Positions 28,262 through 37,074 of a stretch of DNA of 64,000 bases are shown in pieces. The number at the start of each line of letters is the position of its first letter. The stretch's first letter is position 1. Made by a program: the position numbers and the translations under genes. The notes beneath the pieces were generated by a model. It did not search any database. It was not told where the DNA came from and saw nothing but the letters and a program-made list of their open reading frames with translations. The stretch lies in the NCBI RefSeq assembly GCF_019443285.1, contig NZ_CP080327.1, forward strand, positions 930,001 through 994,000. The letters run 5' to 3'. This DNA is from Aquisediminimonas profunda. GTDB taxonomy: Bacteria > Pseudomonadota > Alphaproteobacteria > Sphingomonadales > Sphingomonadaceae.

Positions 28262-29913
28262 GCTGTTCGAAACGCGTTGGTGATCGGATAGCGGCGGTCA
28301 CGGCCGAAATTGCGCTTGCCGAGCTTGACGCCCGGTGGGGCCTGTCGCCGCTTGTATTCGGCAAGGCACAGAAGGCGCTCGATGCGCGCCACGGTATCGC
28401 GGTCGAACCCGCGGGCCGCTACTTCGTCGACTGACAATTCCTCTTCAACCAGCCCAAGCAGGATCGGGTCCAGCTCGGGATAGTCTGGCAACGAATCCGA
28501 ATCCTTCTGGTCGGGCCTGAGTTCGGCTGACGGTGGCTTTGTGATGATGTTTTCCGGCATGACCGGCCCGTCCGGACCAAGCCCCAGTCGCGGCTTGTGC
28601 GCATTGCGCCAGCGCGAAAGGGCAAAGACCGTCATCTTGTAGGCATCCTTGATCGGGTTGTATCCGCCGGCCATGTCCCCGTAGATTGTTGCATAGCCGA
28701 CCGACATTTCGGACTTGTTCCCGGTCGTCATCAGCATCGGGCCAAACTTGTTGGATAGTGCCATCAGCGTGACACCGCGGATTCGGGACTGGATATTCTC
28801 TTCGGTGATGTCGACTTGCGCATCGGCAAAAGAGTCCGACAACATGGCATCAAACGCGCCGACAGCGGGCGCAATCGGAATGGTGTCAAGCCGACAGCCA
28901 ATCATCGCCGCGCATTCGGTTGCATCCGAAAGGCTTTCCTGACCCGTGAAGCGGGACGGCAACATCACGGACCAGACGCGTTCCGGACCCAGCGCATCGG
29001 CAGCAATAGCAGCGCACAGTGCAGAATCGATTCCTCCAGAAAGCCCCAGAACAACACCCGGGAAGCGATTGGTGTTCACATAGTCGCGCAAGCCAATCAT
29101 CATCGCGTGATAGGCATCGGACGGGAAGGGCTCGAGCGGCGCGATCTTTCCGCTTTCGCACACCCAGCCGGAAGGCGCACGAACCCAACGGGTCAGGCGA
29201 ACCTCTTGTTCCCAATCTGCCAGCTGGTGAGCTACCGATCCATCAGCATTCAATACGAAGGAGGCGCCATCGAACACGAGCTCGTCCTGACCGCCAACGC
29301 GGTTGAGATAGGCCATCGGCAGGCCGGTCTCGCGCACGCGCGCGGCCGCGACGATGGTCGAACGCAGATCATCCTTGTCGATTTCGTAAGGGCTGCCGTT
29401 CGGTGTCAGCAGAAATTCCGCACCCTGACCTTTCAGATGCGCGCAAACGTCCGGCCACCAGACGTCTTCGCAGATGGGAACGCCAATGCGGACGCCCCGG
29501 AACAGGATAGGGTCGGGCAGAGGGCCGCTTTCGAAGAGGCGTTTTTCGTCAAAGGTCCCATAATTTGGGAGTTCGCGCTTCAGTCGTTCCGCAACGATCT
29601 TGCCGCCCTCTAGTAGCACCATTGCGTTGTAGAGCTTGCCTTCATGCCGCCGAATTGTGCCGACCAGCATCGCAGGTCCGCCATCAGCGGTTGCAGCGGC
29701 AAGTCGGGCCAGTTCGCCGTCGGCCCGTTTGGCGAGCGCGGGCTTCAAAACCAGATCTTCTGGTGGATATCCAATCAGCTGGAGTTCGGGGAACAGGATC
29801 AGGTCGGCTCCCGTTGCCTGTTTCCGAACGTTGAGCATGGCATCGGCATTGGCCGCAAGATCGCCCATACGTTGCGAAAGTTGGGCAAGGGCAATGGTCA
29901 GCGCGTCAGTCAT
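28258..29913 (-). CDS. nadE: glutamine-dependent NAD+ synthetase
   Basis: Amidates deamido-NAD+ to NAD+ using glutamine. 551 aa: an N-terminal nitrilase-type glutaminase (Glu in FPELQLIGYPPEDL, Lys in LKRELPNYGTFDEKR, catalytic Cys in GVPICEDVWWPD) and a C-terminal synthetase with the PP-loop VVLGLSGGIDSALCA and TTGNKSEMSVGYATIYGDMAGG. GGAGG lies just upstream of ATG 29913. The four-base overlap with gltX suggests one transcript. Confidence 0.97.
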   Translation of the reverse strand: MTDALTIALAQLSQRMGDLAANADAMLNVRKQATGADLILFPELQLIGYPPEDLVLKPALAKRADGELARLAAATADGGPAMLVGTIRRHEGKLYNAMVLLEGGKIVAERLKRELPNYGTFDEKRLFESGPLPDPILFRGVRIGVPICEDVWWPDVCAHLKGQGAEFLLTPNGSPYEIDKDDLRSTIVAAARVRETGLPMAYLNRVGGQDELVFDGASFVLNADGSVAHQLADWEQEVRLTRWVRAPSGWVCESGKIAPLEPFPSDAYHAMMIGLRDYVNTNRFPGVVLGLSGGIDSALCAAIAADALGPERVWSVMLPSRFTGQESLSDATECAAMIGCRLDTIPIAPAVGAFDAMLSDSFADAQVDITEENIQSRIRGVTLMALSNKFGPMLMTTGNKSEMSVGYATIYGDMAGGYNPIKDAYKMTVFALSRWRNAHKPRLGLGPDGPVMPENIITKPPSAELRPDQKDSDSLPDYPELDPILLGLVEEELSVDEVAARGFDRDTVARIERLLCLAEYKRRQAPPGVKLGKRNFGRDRRYPITNAFRTA

Positions 29914-29937
29914 GCCCGCCTCCTAGAGCCGGACGGC

Positions 29938-29969
29938 AAAAGGGGGAAGCATTTTGCATGCCTCCCCCC
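29938..29969 (-). terminator. rho-independent terminator of the aldehyde dehydrogenase gene
   Basis: On the minus strand, GGGGGAGGC (29968-29960) pairs with GCTTCCCCC (29950-29942), nine pairs including one G-U, around a nine-base loop, followed by a run of four T. It lies 20 bases past the aldehyde dehydrogenase stop and before the nadE start. Confidence 0.85.
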
Positions 29970-29989
29970 AAATGCCTGGTGCTGAAAGA

Positions 29990-31414
29990 TCAGGCGGGAA
30001 TGCCGCTGATTGATTTCATTTCCATGAAGTCCCTCAGGCCGAACAAGCCGCCCTCGCGGCCATTGCCGGACTGCTTGTAGCCGCCGAAAGGGGCACCCGG
30101 TGATGGGCCCCAATTGTTGACCGCGACCATGCCGGCGCGCAGCTTCGGTGCGATCGCGGCCGCCTTTTCCGGGTCGCCGGAAATGACTGCGGAAAGCCCA
30201 TAGTCGGTATCGTTGGCGATCTTCACACCTTCGTCCAGTGTCGCATAGGTCATGACGGTCGCGACCGGGCCGAAGACTTCTTCCTTTGCAATCCGCATGT
30301 CAGGCGTCACGCCGGAAAATACGGTCGGCTTGATATAATAGCCGCGATTGACATTGGTCGGAAGCCCAGTGCCGCCCGTTTCAAGCTTGGCCCCCTCGTC
30401 GATCGCGGACTGAATAAGGCCCTGGATCTTGTCATACTGGGTCTTGTTCACGACTGGCCCGATGTGCGCGCCTTCGGTCAGCGGATCGCCCACCTGCGTG
30501 CCATCAAACATGCCCTTGATGATGCCAACAGCTTCGGCTTCCTGATCCTTCTGGACGAGAATGCGCGTCGGCGCGATGCAGCTCTGGCCGGTATTGATGA
30601 GAACACCGGAAACTGTGGGTGGCAGAACCGTCGCGAGATCGGCACCCGGCAGGACGAGGTTCGGGGATTTTCCGCCAAGTTCCTGATGGACACGCTTGAC
30701 GGTATCGGCCGCAGCTTTGGCCACTAGGATGCCAGCGCGGGTTGAACCGGTGAAGCTCACCATGTCGATGCCCTTATGGGCTGAAATGGCAGCGCCAACG
30801 CCGGGTCCATCGCCCTGAACAAGGTTGAAGACGCCGGGCGGAACGCCTGCCGCATCAAGGATTTCAGCGAAGATCGCAGCGTTGCCCGGGCATTCCTCGG
30901 ACGGCTTAAGGACCATCGTATTGCCACCCGCCAACGCCGGGGCGACTTTCAGTGCAATCTGGTTGAGCGGCCAGTTCCAAGGCGTGATCATGCCGACGAC
31001 GCCAATCGGTTCGTAAACAACAAGGTTCGCGCCATGACGTTCGCTGAATTCGAAGGTCTTGAGCGCCTCGATGGTTCCCAGGAAGCCGCCGATCCCGGCT
31101 CCGACCTGTGCAGTCGCTGCAAAGTTGAGCGGAGCGCCCATCTCACTCGCCATCGACTTGGCAAGGTCGCCAACACGCTTCTTGTATTCTTCCACGATGC
31201 GGCCAAGCAGCGCGAGCCTTTCCTCGCGGCTGGTCTGGCTGTAAGTTTCGAATGCCGCAGTTGCAGCTTTCACTGCCGCATCGACATCCGCCTGAGTTCC
31301 GAGCGTGATTTCCGTGCAGGGTTCTTCGGTTGAAGGGCTGATGACCAGATGGCGCTTGCCGCCAATTGAATCGACCCACTGGCCGTTGATGTAATGCTTG
31401 AGGTAACTGTCCAT
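29990..31414 (-). CDS. aldehyde dehydrogenase family protein
   Basis: NAD(P)-dependent oxidation of an aldehyde to its acid, 474 aa. Cofactor-binding region ITPWNWPLNQIALKVAPALAGGNTMVLKPSE, the glycine motif SFTGSTRAG, the general-base Glu in HQELGGKSPNLV, and the catalytic Cys in NTGQSCIAPTR. C-terminal NWGPSPGAPFGGYKQSGNGRE is typical. ATG 31414 is backed by AGGAGA eight bases upstream; a longer frame from 31501 is rejected. Substrate unknown. Its own terminator follows. Confidence 0.94.
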   Translation of the reverse strand: MDSYLKHYINGQWVDSIGGKRHLVISPSTEEPCTEITLGTQADVDAAVKAATAAFETYSQTSREERLALLGRIVEEYKKRVGDLAKSMASEMGAPLNFAATAQVGAGIGGFLGTIEALKTFEFSERHGANLVVYEPIGVVGMITPWNWPLNQIALKVAPALAGGNTMVLKPSEECPGNAAIFAEILDAAGVPPGVFNLVQGDGPGVGAAISAHKGIDMVSFTGSTRAGILVAKAAADTVKRVHQELGGKSPNLVLPGADLATVLPPTVSGVLINTGQSCIAPTRILVQKDQEAEAVGIIKGMFDGTQVGDPLTEGAHIGPVVNKTQYDKIQGLIQSAIDEGAKLETGGTGLPTNVNRGYYIKPTVFSGVTPDMRIAKEEVFGPVATVMTYATLDEGVKIANDTDYGLSAVISGDPEKAAAIAPKLRAGMVAVNNWGPSPGAPFGGYKQSGNGREGGLFGLRDFMEMKSISGIPA

Positions 31415-31497
31415 TCTGGCTTCTCCTTGGAATACCGAGTCGTTTGATCGCGTAACGGGTTTTGATTTGGGACTTTTTACGTAAACGTCAACCTGTC

Positions 31498-32808
31498 TCA
31501 CGGTCTTTCGCGCGAAAGACGCGACATGAGGATGGCCGCACGCTTGGCCTGCCGACGAATTGAATCGAGAATGACGGTCTCACCTGGCGCGTGGTCGCCG
31601 CGACTCGCTGTGCCGAGGCCGACCAGACCATCGACATCTTTCGCGACGAATGAAATGTCGCCTGCACCTCGCTTCAGCGGGTCGAGCGCTTCCATTTGGG
31701 GCAAGCCAAGGTCGCGATTGACGCTGTTGAGCCGCGCGAGCAGCGCCTTGTTGCCTTCAGTCGGAGCCATGGCGGGATAACCACCCCCCTCGAAACGGAT
31801 ATTCGCCGTTGTTCCCGGCGCATGGTCAGCGACGATCGCCGCCATCCTGGCTTTGACCCGTTCGGTTTGTTCGTCGCTGAGCGTGCGGAAATCGCCGCGG
31901 GCCAAGCCAATGGCCGGGATAATGTTCGACTTGCCCCGTGCAGTGGCGCGGATTCCGTCTGCATCAAACGCAGCGTCTGTGCCGCCCGCAATGAGTCCCA
32001 CGTTGAACGTCAGGTTGGGTTCGGGCAACTCCTGCCGGAAGCGCGCAAGGATTCGGGCCAGTTCGTAGATGGCGCCGTCACCAAACGCGGCATTGAAGAT
32101 CAACGAGCTATGGCCGGTCTTGCCCGTCGTGGTCAGCGTCCAGCTGTTGGACGACCGTCGGGCAATCGAGCCCATGTCGCGGCCATTCTCAATGGACAGC
32201 CCTTCAAAGTCGAGCGCCACATCGGCTCGCTTTCCGGCCGCGACAAGGTCCGCGCGGGCAATTTCGATCGGATCGCCAGAATCCTCTTCGTCACCAGTCA
32301 TGACGATTTCGATATTGGCGTCTTTCAGCGTCCCCGCTGCTTTCATCGCCCTGAGCGCGGACACAATCACCACCAGGCCGCCCTTGTCGTCACCAGCGCC
32401 CGGACCCTCTGCTTCATCGCCGCGCCTTACGAATGTCTGAAAAGGCGAATCCTTCTCGAAGACAGTGTCGAGATGGGCAATCAGCAGCAAGGATTTCGTG
32501 CCAGCCTTGCCCTTGTGGACGGCAATGAGGTGACCAGAGCGATGGGCAAGCGCCATCGGCTTCCACGTCACGGCAAATCCCAATGGCTCAAGTTCTGCGC
32601 GCATCATCCTGCCCACGGCCTCGACACCGGCCAGGTTCAGCGAGCCGCTATTCTGGTTCACCAGCTGCTCCAGCAACGCAACGGTGCGTTCATACTCCGC
32701 ATCGACCGTCGTGTTCATGTGTTTCTCGGCAGATGAAAGCCCAGCATTTGCTGGCGATGCCGCAAGGATTGCTGCTCCCGTCAAGACAGACCCGAACCAA
32801 TGACGCAT
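31498..32808 (-). CDS. M20-family metallopeptidase, exported (carboxypeptidase G2-like)
   Basis: 436 aa. The signal peptide is MRHWFGSVLTGAAILAASPANA, so the enzyme acts in the periplasm or outside. Di-zinc ligand regions: AHLDTVFEKDSPF, GPGAGDDKGGL and TGDEEDSGDP; the dimerisation domain has TGKTGHSSLIFNAAFGDGAIYEL, and a last ligand lies near RGDHAPGET. Architecture matches glutamate carboxypeptidases, but the substrate is unknown. ATG 32808 is chosen because it starts the signal peptide and follows GGGAGCGG; 66 upstream in-frame bases are excluded. Confidence 0.93.
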   Translation of the reverse strand: MRHWFGSVLTGAAILAASPANAGLSSAEKHMNTTVDAEYERTVALLEQLVNQNSGSLNLAGVEAVGRMMRAELEPLGFAVTWKPMALAHRSGHLIAVHKGKAGTKSLLLIAHLDTVFEKDSPFQTFVRRGDEAEGPGAGDDKGGLVVIVSALRAMKAAGTLKDANIEIVMTGDEEDSGDPIEIARADLVAAGKRADVALDFEGLSIENGRDMGSIARRSSNSWTLTTTGKTGHSSLIFNAAFGDGAIYELARILARFRQELPEPNLTFNVGLIAGGTDAAFDADGIRATARGKSNIIPAIGLARGDFRTLSDEQTERVKARMAAIVADHAPGTTANIRFEGGGYPAMAPTEGNKALLARLNSVNRDLGLPQMEALDPLKRGAGDISFVAKDVDGLVGLGTASRGDHAPGETVILDSIRRQAKRAAILMSRLSRERP

Positions 32809-32911
32809 GTTCCGCTCCCAATCCAATTTCTCTTGACGCTGTGCCGCCCTTTGCGTGCTCCTGCAATTGGGCACTGGCGGTTTCTTGATGATCGGTTAGA
32901 GTTTGCAAACG

Positions 32912-33475
32912 ATGCTGTCACTTCCAAACCTTCTGACGCTTTCGCGTATCTTTACGGTGCCGATCCTGGTCGCGCTTCTCTGGTATCCCGGCTGGGAACT
33001 GGGTTACGGCCTAGGTTTCGGGCTTTATTGCCTGATGGGAATTACCGACTATTTCGACGGCTATCTGGCGCGTGCACAGGGCACAGTGTCAAAACTGGGG
33101 GTTTTCCTCGATCCCATTGCGGACAAGATCATGGTTGCTGCCGTGATTGTGATGCTGGTCGGCACACGACATGAGGCTGCGTCGATCACGGGACTGCACC
33201 TCATACCGGCGTTGATCATTCTGTTGCGGGAAATTGCCGTATCCGGCCTGAGGGAGTTCCTAGCTGAACTCCGTGTTTCCGTGCCCGTGTCGCAACTGGC
33301 CAAGTGGAAGACAACTCTTCAGCTTGTTGCGCTTGGGGCCCTGATTCTGGCTGGTGCGTTGCCTCAGCAGCACTGGATCAAGGAAGTCGGCCTCTTGAGC
33401 CTTTGGGCAGCGGCCGTCCTGACAATCATTACAGGTTGGGACTATTTGCGTGTCGGCCTGAAGCATATGGATTGA
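32912..33475 (+). CDS. pgsA: CDP-diacylglycerol-glycerol-3-phosphate 3-phosphatidyltransferase
   Basis: Makes phosphatidylglycerophosphate, the precursor of phosphatidylglycerol and cardiolipin, in the inner membrane. 187 aa from ATG 32912 (a TTG at 32903 is less likely). The CDP-alcohol phosphotransferase motif is complete: DYFDGYLARA, an eight-residue spacer, then GVFLDPIADK. MLSLPNLLTLSRI is the usual start. It is followed four bases later by moaD, so the three genes pgsA-moaD-moaE appear to form one operon. Confidence 0.95.
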   Translation: MLSLPNLLTLSRIFTVPILVALLWYPGWELGYGLGFGLYCLMGITDYFDGYLARAQGTVSKLGVFLDPIADKIMVAAVIVMLVGTRHEAASITGLHLIPALIILLREIAVSGLREFLAELRVSVPVSQLAKWKTTLQLVALGALILAGALPQQHWIKEVGLLSLWAAAVLTIITGWDYLRVGLKHMD

Positions 33476-33479
33476 TCCA

Positions 33480-33740
33480 GTGGCAGATGTGACCTTGCTT
33501 TATTTCGCCAGCATACGGGAAAAGCTGGGCCGCGAGATGGAAGAGCGCGTGCTGCCAGAAAGTGCACGGACCGTGCACGACCTGATAGAATGGCTCGTGA
33601 CGCAAGATGCCAACTATGCCAGTGCCTTCGCGGAACCTGCCAAGCTGCGCTGTGCAATCGATCAGGTCATGGCTCCCCTCGACGCGCCGCTAGCGGGCGC
33701 AAGGGAGATTGCCTTCTTCCCACCGGTGACAGGCGGATGA
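33480..33740 (+). CDS. moaD: molybdopterin synthase sulfur carrier subunit
   Basis: 86-aa ubiquitin-like protein carrying the thiocarboxylate sulfur for molybdopterin. It ends in FFPPVTGG, the required terminal diglycine. GTG 33480 is the start. The stop overlaps the moaE start by four bases, so the two synthase subunits are made together. Cofactor made here would serve molybdoenzymes such as the SUOX-fold protein at 8839-9588. Confidence 0.94.
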   Translation: MADVTLLYFASIREKLGREMEERVLPESARTVHDLIEWLVTQDANYASAFAEPAKLRCAIDQVMAPLDAPLAGAREIAFFPPVTGG

Positions 33741-34177
33741 AGAGCGTTCGCGTCCAGCCTGAAGATTTTGACCCCGGCGACGAAATGACGGCGCTTGGGG
33801 CGCTGGGGTCGGGCGGTGTGGCCAGCTTTGTTGGCCATGTTCGCGGTGACGGTGAACTGATCGCCCTCACGCTTGAACATTATCCACAGATGACAGCCAA
33901 GGCGCTGGATGATCTCGCGGAACAGGCACTTGAGCGGTGGGCGCTTGACGGCGTGACGCTCATCCATCGCATCGGAAGGCTGGTGCCGGGTGACCGGATT
34001 GTGCTGGTTTGCACCGCATCGCGACACCGCGCCGCTGCACTGGAAGCGTGCGCCTATCTGATCGACCGATTGAAGACCGATGCGCCCTTCTGGAAGAAGG
34101 AGGAATTCGGCGACGGTCGATCAAGCTGGGTCGAAGCGCGGCAAAGCGATGATGCCGCCGCCGAACGCTGGGGCTAG
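33737..34177 (+). CDS. moaE: molybdopterin synthase catalytic subunit
   Basis: Large subunit that inserts two sulfurs into precursor Z (cPMP). 146 aa from ATG 33737. Seen: GGVASFVGHVRGDG, LEHYPQMTAKALDDLA, HRIGRLVPGDRIVLVCTASRHRAAALEAC, and the active-site lysines in FWKKEEFGDG. A longer overlapping frame from 33590 is a shadow of moaD. It ends in a four-base overlap with convergent oxyR. Confidence 0.95.
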   Translation: MKSVRVQPEDFDPGDEMTALGALGSGGVASFVGHVRGDGELIALTLEHYPQMTAKALDDLAEQALERWALDGVTLIHRIGRLVPGDRIVLVCTASRHRAAALEACAYLIDRLKTDAPFWKKEEFGDGRSSWVEARQSDDAAAERWG

Positions 34178-35076
34178 CGTCCAGTCACTTCGCGCAGGAC
34201 ATTGGCCAGCAATTCGAATTCCTTGCCGCGCGGACTGGCGCGTCGCCAGGCAAGCGCGATGCTCCGGCTTGGATGATCTGCTATCAATGGTCTTGTCGTG
34301 ATCCCGGTGTTGGCCAGAATATTAGCCTCTATCGCCATTTCAGGAAGCATCGTGACGCCAAGGCCGTTGTCGACCATCTGCACGAGCGTGTGCAGCGACG
34401 TGCCGAGCATAGCGGCATTCGCGCGAAGTTCCGGCCGATTGCAGGCAGACAGCACATGGTCCTTGAGGCAGTGCCCGTCCTCAAGCAGGAGGAAGCGCTT
34501 TTCATCGATCGTATCAGCGGTCGCTGTTTCCGGAGGCTGTTCGTTCCCGGGATAGGCCAGAAAGAGGCGATCCTCGAACAGGATTTCGGATTCGATGTCG
34601 CCACAGGCGTAAGGCAGCGCAAGCAGAACGCAATCAGCGCGCCCGTGATTGAGCGACTCGCATGCCGCACCGCTCGTTTCTTCGCGCAGATAGAGTTTGA
34701 GATCGGGCCAGTCTCGGCGAAGCCTCGGGAGAATGCGCGGCAGCAGAAAGGGCGCAATCGTCGGGATGACACTCATCCTCAGATCGCCCGAAAGCGGCTT
34801 GCCGGCCGCGCGGACCATATCGCCCAGTTCCTCTGCTTCTCGCAGGACACGGCGTGCCTTTTCTGCAATGCGTTCCCCTAGCGCCGTGAAGCGCACGACC
34901 CTGCGGTTGCGCTCGACCAGCGTGACGCCAATCAGGGATTCAAGTTCGCGCAGGCCCGCCGACAGCGTTGATTGCGTCACGAAGCACGCCTCCGCTGCCT
35001 TGCCGAAATGGCCATGTTCCTGCAGCGCCACCAGATACTGGAGTTGCTTGATTGTCGGCAGATAGGTTGTCATCAA
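34174..35076 (-). CDS. oxyR: hydrogen-peroxide sensing LysR-type regulator OxyR
   Basis: 300 aa. N-terminal winged HTH: YLPTIKQLQYLVALQEHGHFGKAAEACFVTQSTLSAGLRELE. The redox switch is visible as GHCLKDHVLSAC, two cysteines nine residues apart, exactly as C199/C208 in E. coli OxyR, which separates it from ordinary LysR proteins. Expected to activate peroxide defence genes; none lies beside it here. Either of two adjacent ATGs (35076, 35073) could be the start. A 16-base inverted-repeat sequence (CAGAC-ACTTAC-GTCTG, 35083-35098) lies just upstream. Confidence 0.93.
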   Translation of the reverse strand: MMTTYLPTIKQLQYLVALQEHGHFGKAAEACFVTQSTLSAGLRELESLIGVTLVERNRRVVRFTALGERIAEKARRVLREAEELGDMVRAAGKPLSGDLRMSVIPTIAPFLLPRILPRLRRDWPDLKLYLREETSGAACESLNHGRADCVLLALPYACGDIESEILFEDRLFLAYPGNEQPPETATADTIDEKRFLLLEDGHCLKDHVLSACNRPELRANAAMLGTSLHTLVQMVDNGLGVTMLPEMAIEANILANTGITTRPLIADHPSRSIALAWRRASPRGKEFELLANVLREVTGR

Positions 35077-35120
35077 TCGATCCAGACACTTACGTCTGAA
35101 GGATTAATCGAAATTCGCGA

Positions 35121-35885
35121 TCACGCAAGCGCCTTGTAGAGGCTGAACAGGCTGGTCGCCGTCAACACGATGCCAACCATCAACATCAGCCTTTGCGGCT
35201 GGACGTGCCGCGCCACAAAGGCTGCCAGCGGTGCAGCTACAATGCCGCCGATGAGAAGCCCGAATGTGGCAATGCTGAACGCTTCCAGCCCCAGTTGCGA
35301 AATGAATGTGGCTGAAGCAGCCGTCGTCAGGAAGAATTCCGCAGTATTGACCGTGCCGACTGTCATGCGTGGCGACGTACCCTGGATGAGCAGATTGGAC
35401 GTGACAACCGGTCCCCAGCCGCCGCCGCCTGCGGCATCCAGAAAACCGCCAATCAGGCCAAGCGGCGCAATGACCTTGGGCTCGCGATGCTCGTGTGTAT
35501 ACCCCCAGGCTTTGTACAACAGGTAAAGGCCGATGCAGGCGAGATAGGCCATCACAAAGGGCTTGGCGATCGAGGCATCAATGCTCGTAAGGACATAGGC
35601 ACCCAGCACGGCGCCGATGACGCCGGGAATGGCGAGCCGCCGGAACAGACGCCAATCGACGTTGCGGTGGAGGATGTGGCTGATGCCCGATGCGGCCGTT
35701 GTGAACATCTCGACGACATGGACACGTGCCGAAGCATGAGCCGGGGGCACGCCCAGAACGCTAACGAGAAGTGTGTTCGTGATGACCCCGAATGCCATGC
35801 CAATCGCCCCGTCGATCAGCTGGGCCACGAACCCAACCGCAACGAAAGGCAGCATCGCCGACAGGTCGAACCCGAAAATCTCCAT
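35121..35885 (-). CDS. TauE/SafE-family permease (first of two)
   Basis: 254 aa, seven to eight helices in two repeats. Seen: FVAVGFVAQLIDGAIGMAFGVITNTLL, the second glycine-rich GLIGGFLDAAGGGGWGPVVTSNLL, and GGIVAAPLAAFVARHV. The family exports sulfite or sulfonate-derived anions and is often linked to cysteine metabolism. Divergent from cysE about 160 bases away, which fits a sulfur role, but substrate is unproven. Confidence 0.9.
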   Translation of the reverse strand: MEIFGFDLSAMLPFVAVGFVAQLIDGAIGMAFGVITNTLLVSVLGVPPAHASARVHVVEMFTTAASGISHILHRNVDWRLFRRLAIPGVIGAVLGAYVLTSIDASIAKPFVMAYLACIGLYLLYKAWGYTHEHREPKVIAPLGLIGGFLDAAGGGGWGPVVTSNLLIQGTSPRMTVGTVNTAEFFLTTAASATFISQLGLEAFSIATFGLLIGGIVAAPLAAFVARHVQPQRLMLMVGIVLTATSLFSLYKALA

Positions 35886-36046
35886 TCACCCACCCTCAAA
35901 TCCGGACTCGTTCCCGACCAGAATGCGTTGATCGACGCAAGGAAAATTCTGCTCGAGAATCACACTTCTACAGCACGGGTCTAGAATCCCGAGCTTGAAA
36001 CACCTAGATAGAGTTCCTTGGGAAGGTGAAAGGCAACACACGACTC

Positions 36047-36736
36047 ATGTTCGACCGGCTGATAGCCTATCTCGATTCAGTGAAGGCACGAGATCCCGCT
36101 CCCCGCTCACGCTGGGAAATTCTGACTTATCCTGGCGTATGGGCGCTTGGGTTCCACCGCGTAGCCCATTGGCTATTTGCGGCAGACCTGTTTTTCCTCG
36201 CCCGGGTGGTCAACCACATCGCACGATTCCTGACTGCGATCGATATTCACCCCGGCGCGACAATCGGACGCAATTTCTTCATTGATCACGGCTTTGTCGT
36301 GATTGGTGAAACGGCGGAAATCGGCGATAATGTCACGATTTACCAGTGTGTCACGCTGGGCGGGACGAGCCCTGACAATGGCGTTGCCGGCAAACGGCAT
36401 CCGACGTTGGGTGATGGAGTTATCATTGGATCTGGCGCACAGGTTCTGGGCCCAATCACGCTCGGGCCGCGGTCGCGGGTCGGCGCGAATTCCGTTGTGA
36501 CAAAAGACGTGCCTGAGGGGGCCACAATGGTTGGTATTCCTGCGCGGCAGACACTTGTCGATGCTGCGGACTATCAGAAGGGATTTGTTCCCTATGGCAC
36601 GCCCTGCAGCGAGCGATTCGATCCAGCGACTCAGCAACTTGAAATCCTCAAGTGCGAAGTTGAGCAGTTGCAGAAGCGACTGGCTGCCTTGGCCGAGGAA
36701 CGTGAGGCCGACACACCCAAACGGAAAAAGGCCTGA
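36047..36736 (+). CDS. cysE: serine O-acetyltransferase
   Basis: Acetylates serine as the first committed step of cysteine synthesis; the O-acetylserine is used by CysK (43302-44219). 229 aa from ATG 36047 ([17 protein letters not shown]); an in-frame GTG at 36026 adds seven residues. The left-handed beta-helix hexapeptide repeats run from [29 protein letters not shown] to [13 protein letters not shown], with the catalytic His in [12 protein letters not shown] helical C-terminal tail ([21 protein letters not shown]) looks like a coiled coil. The stop overlaps the DUF2794 start by one base. Confidence 0.94.
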   Translation: MFDRLIAYLDSVKARDPAPRSRWEILTYPGVWALGFHRVAHWLFAADLFFLARVVNHIARFLTAIDIHPGATIGRNFFIDHGFVVIGETAEIGDNVTIYQCVTLGGTSPDNGVAGKRHPTLGDGVIIGSGAQVLGPITLGPRSRVGANSVVTKDVPEGATMVGIPARQTLVDAADYQKGFVPYGTPCSERFDPATQQLEILKCEVEQLQKRLAALAEEREADTPKRKKA

Positions 36737-37074
36737 TGGGAGACGTCACCCCGTTTCCGAACCGGGGCGGCGGACAGACGGCTTTTGATCGGTCCGAACT
36801 GACACGCATTCTCGACCTGTATGGACGAATGGTCGCTGCAGGTTTGTGGCGCGACTATGCCATCGCCCTGGAACGTGACGTTGCTGTCTTCAGTGCATTC
36901 CGACGCGCAACCGAACGTCCTGAGTATCGGATCGAGAAGCGCCCGACACTGCGCAATCGTCAGGGTATGTGGGCCTTGATTGGCGAAGCGGGCATGGTTC
37001 TACGGCGCGGGCATGAACTTGCACCCATACTCGCGCCGGTCGAACGACGGCTTATGAAGCTGGTTGCACCTTGA
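36736..37074 (+). CDS. DUF2794 domain-containing protein
   Basis: 112 aa, small cytoplasmic protein conserved in alphaproteobacteria, function unknown. Seen: FDRSELTRILDLYGRMVAAGLWRDYAIALERDVAVFSAFRRATERPEYRIEK, the family signature. The start overlaps the cysE stop (TGATG), so it is in the same operon. The 3' end overlaps the convergent DUF2157 gene by 23 bases. Confidence 0.88.
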   Translation: MGDVTPFPNRGGGQTAFDRSELTRILDLYGRMVAAGLWRDYAIALERDVAVFSAFRRATERPEYRIEKRPTLRNRQGMWALIGEAGMVLRRGHELAPILAPVERRLMKLVAP

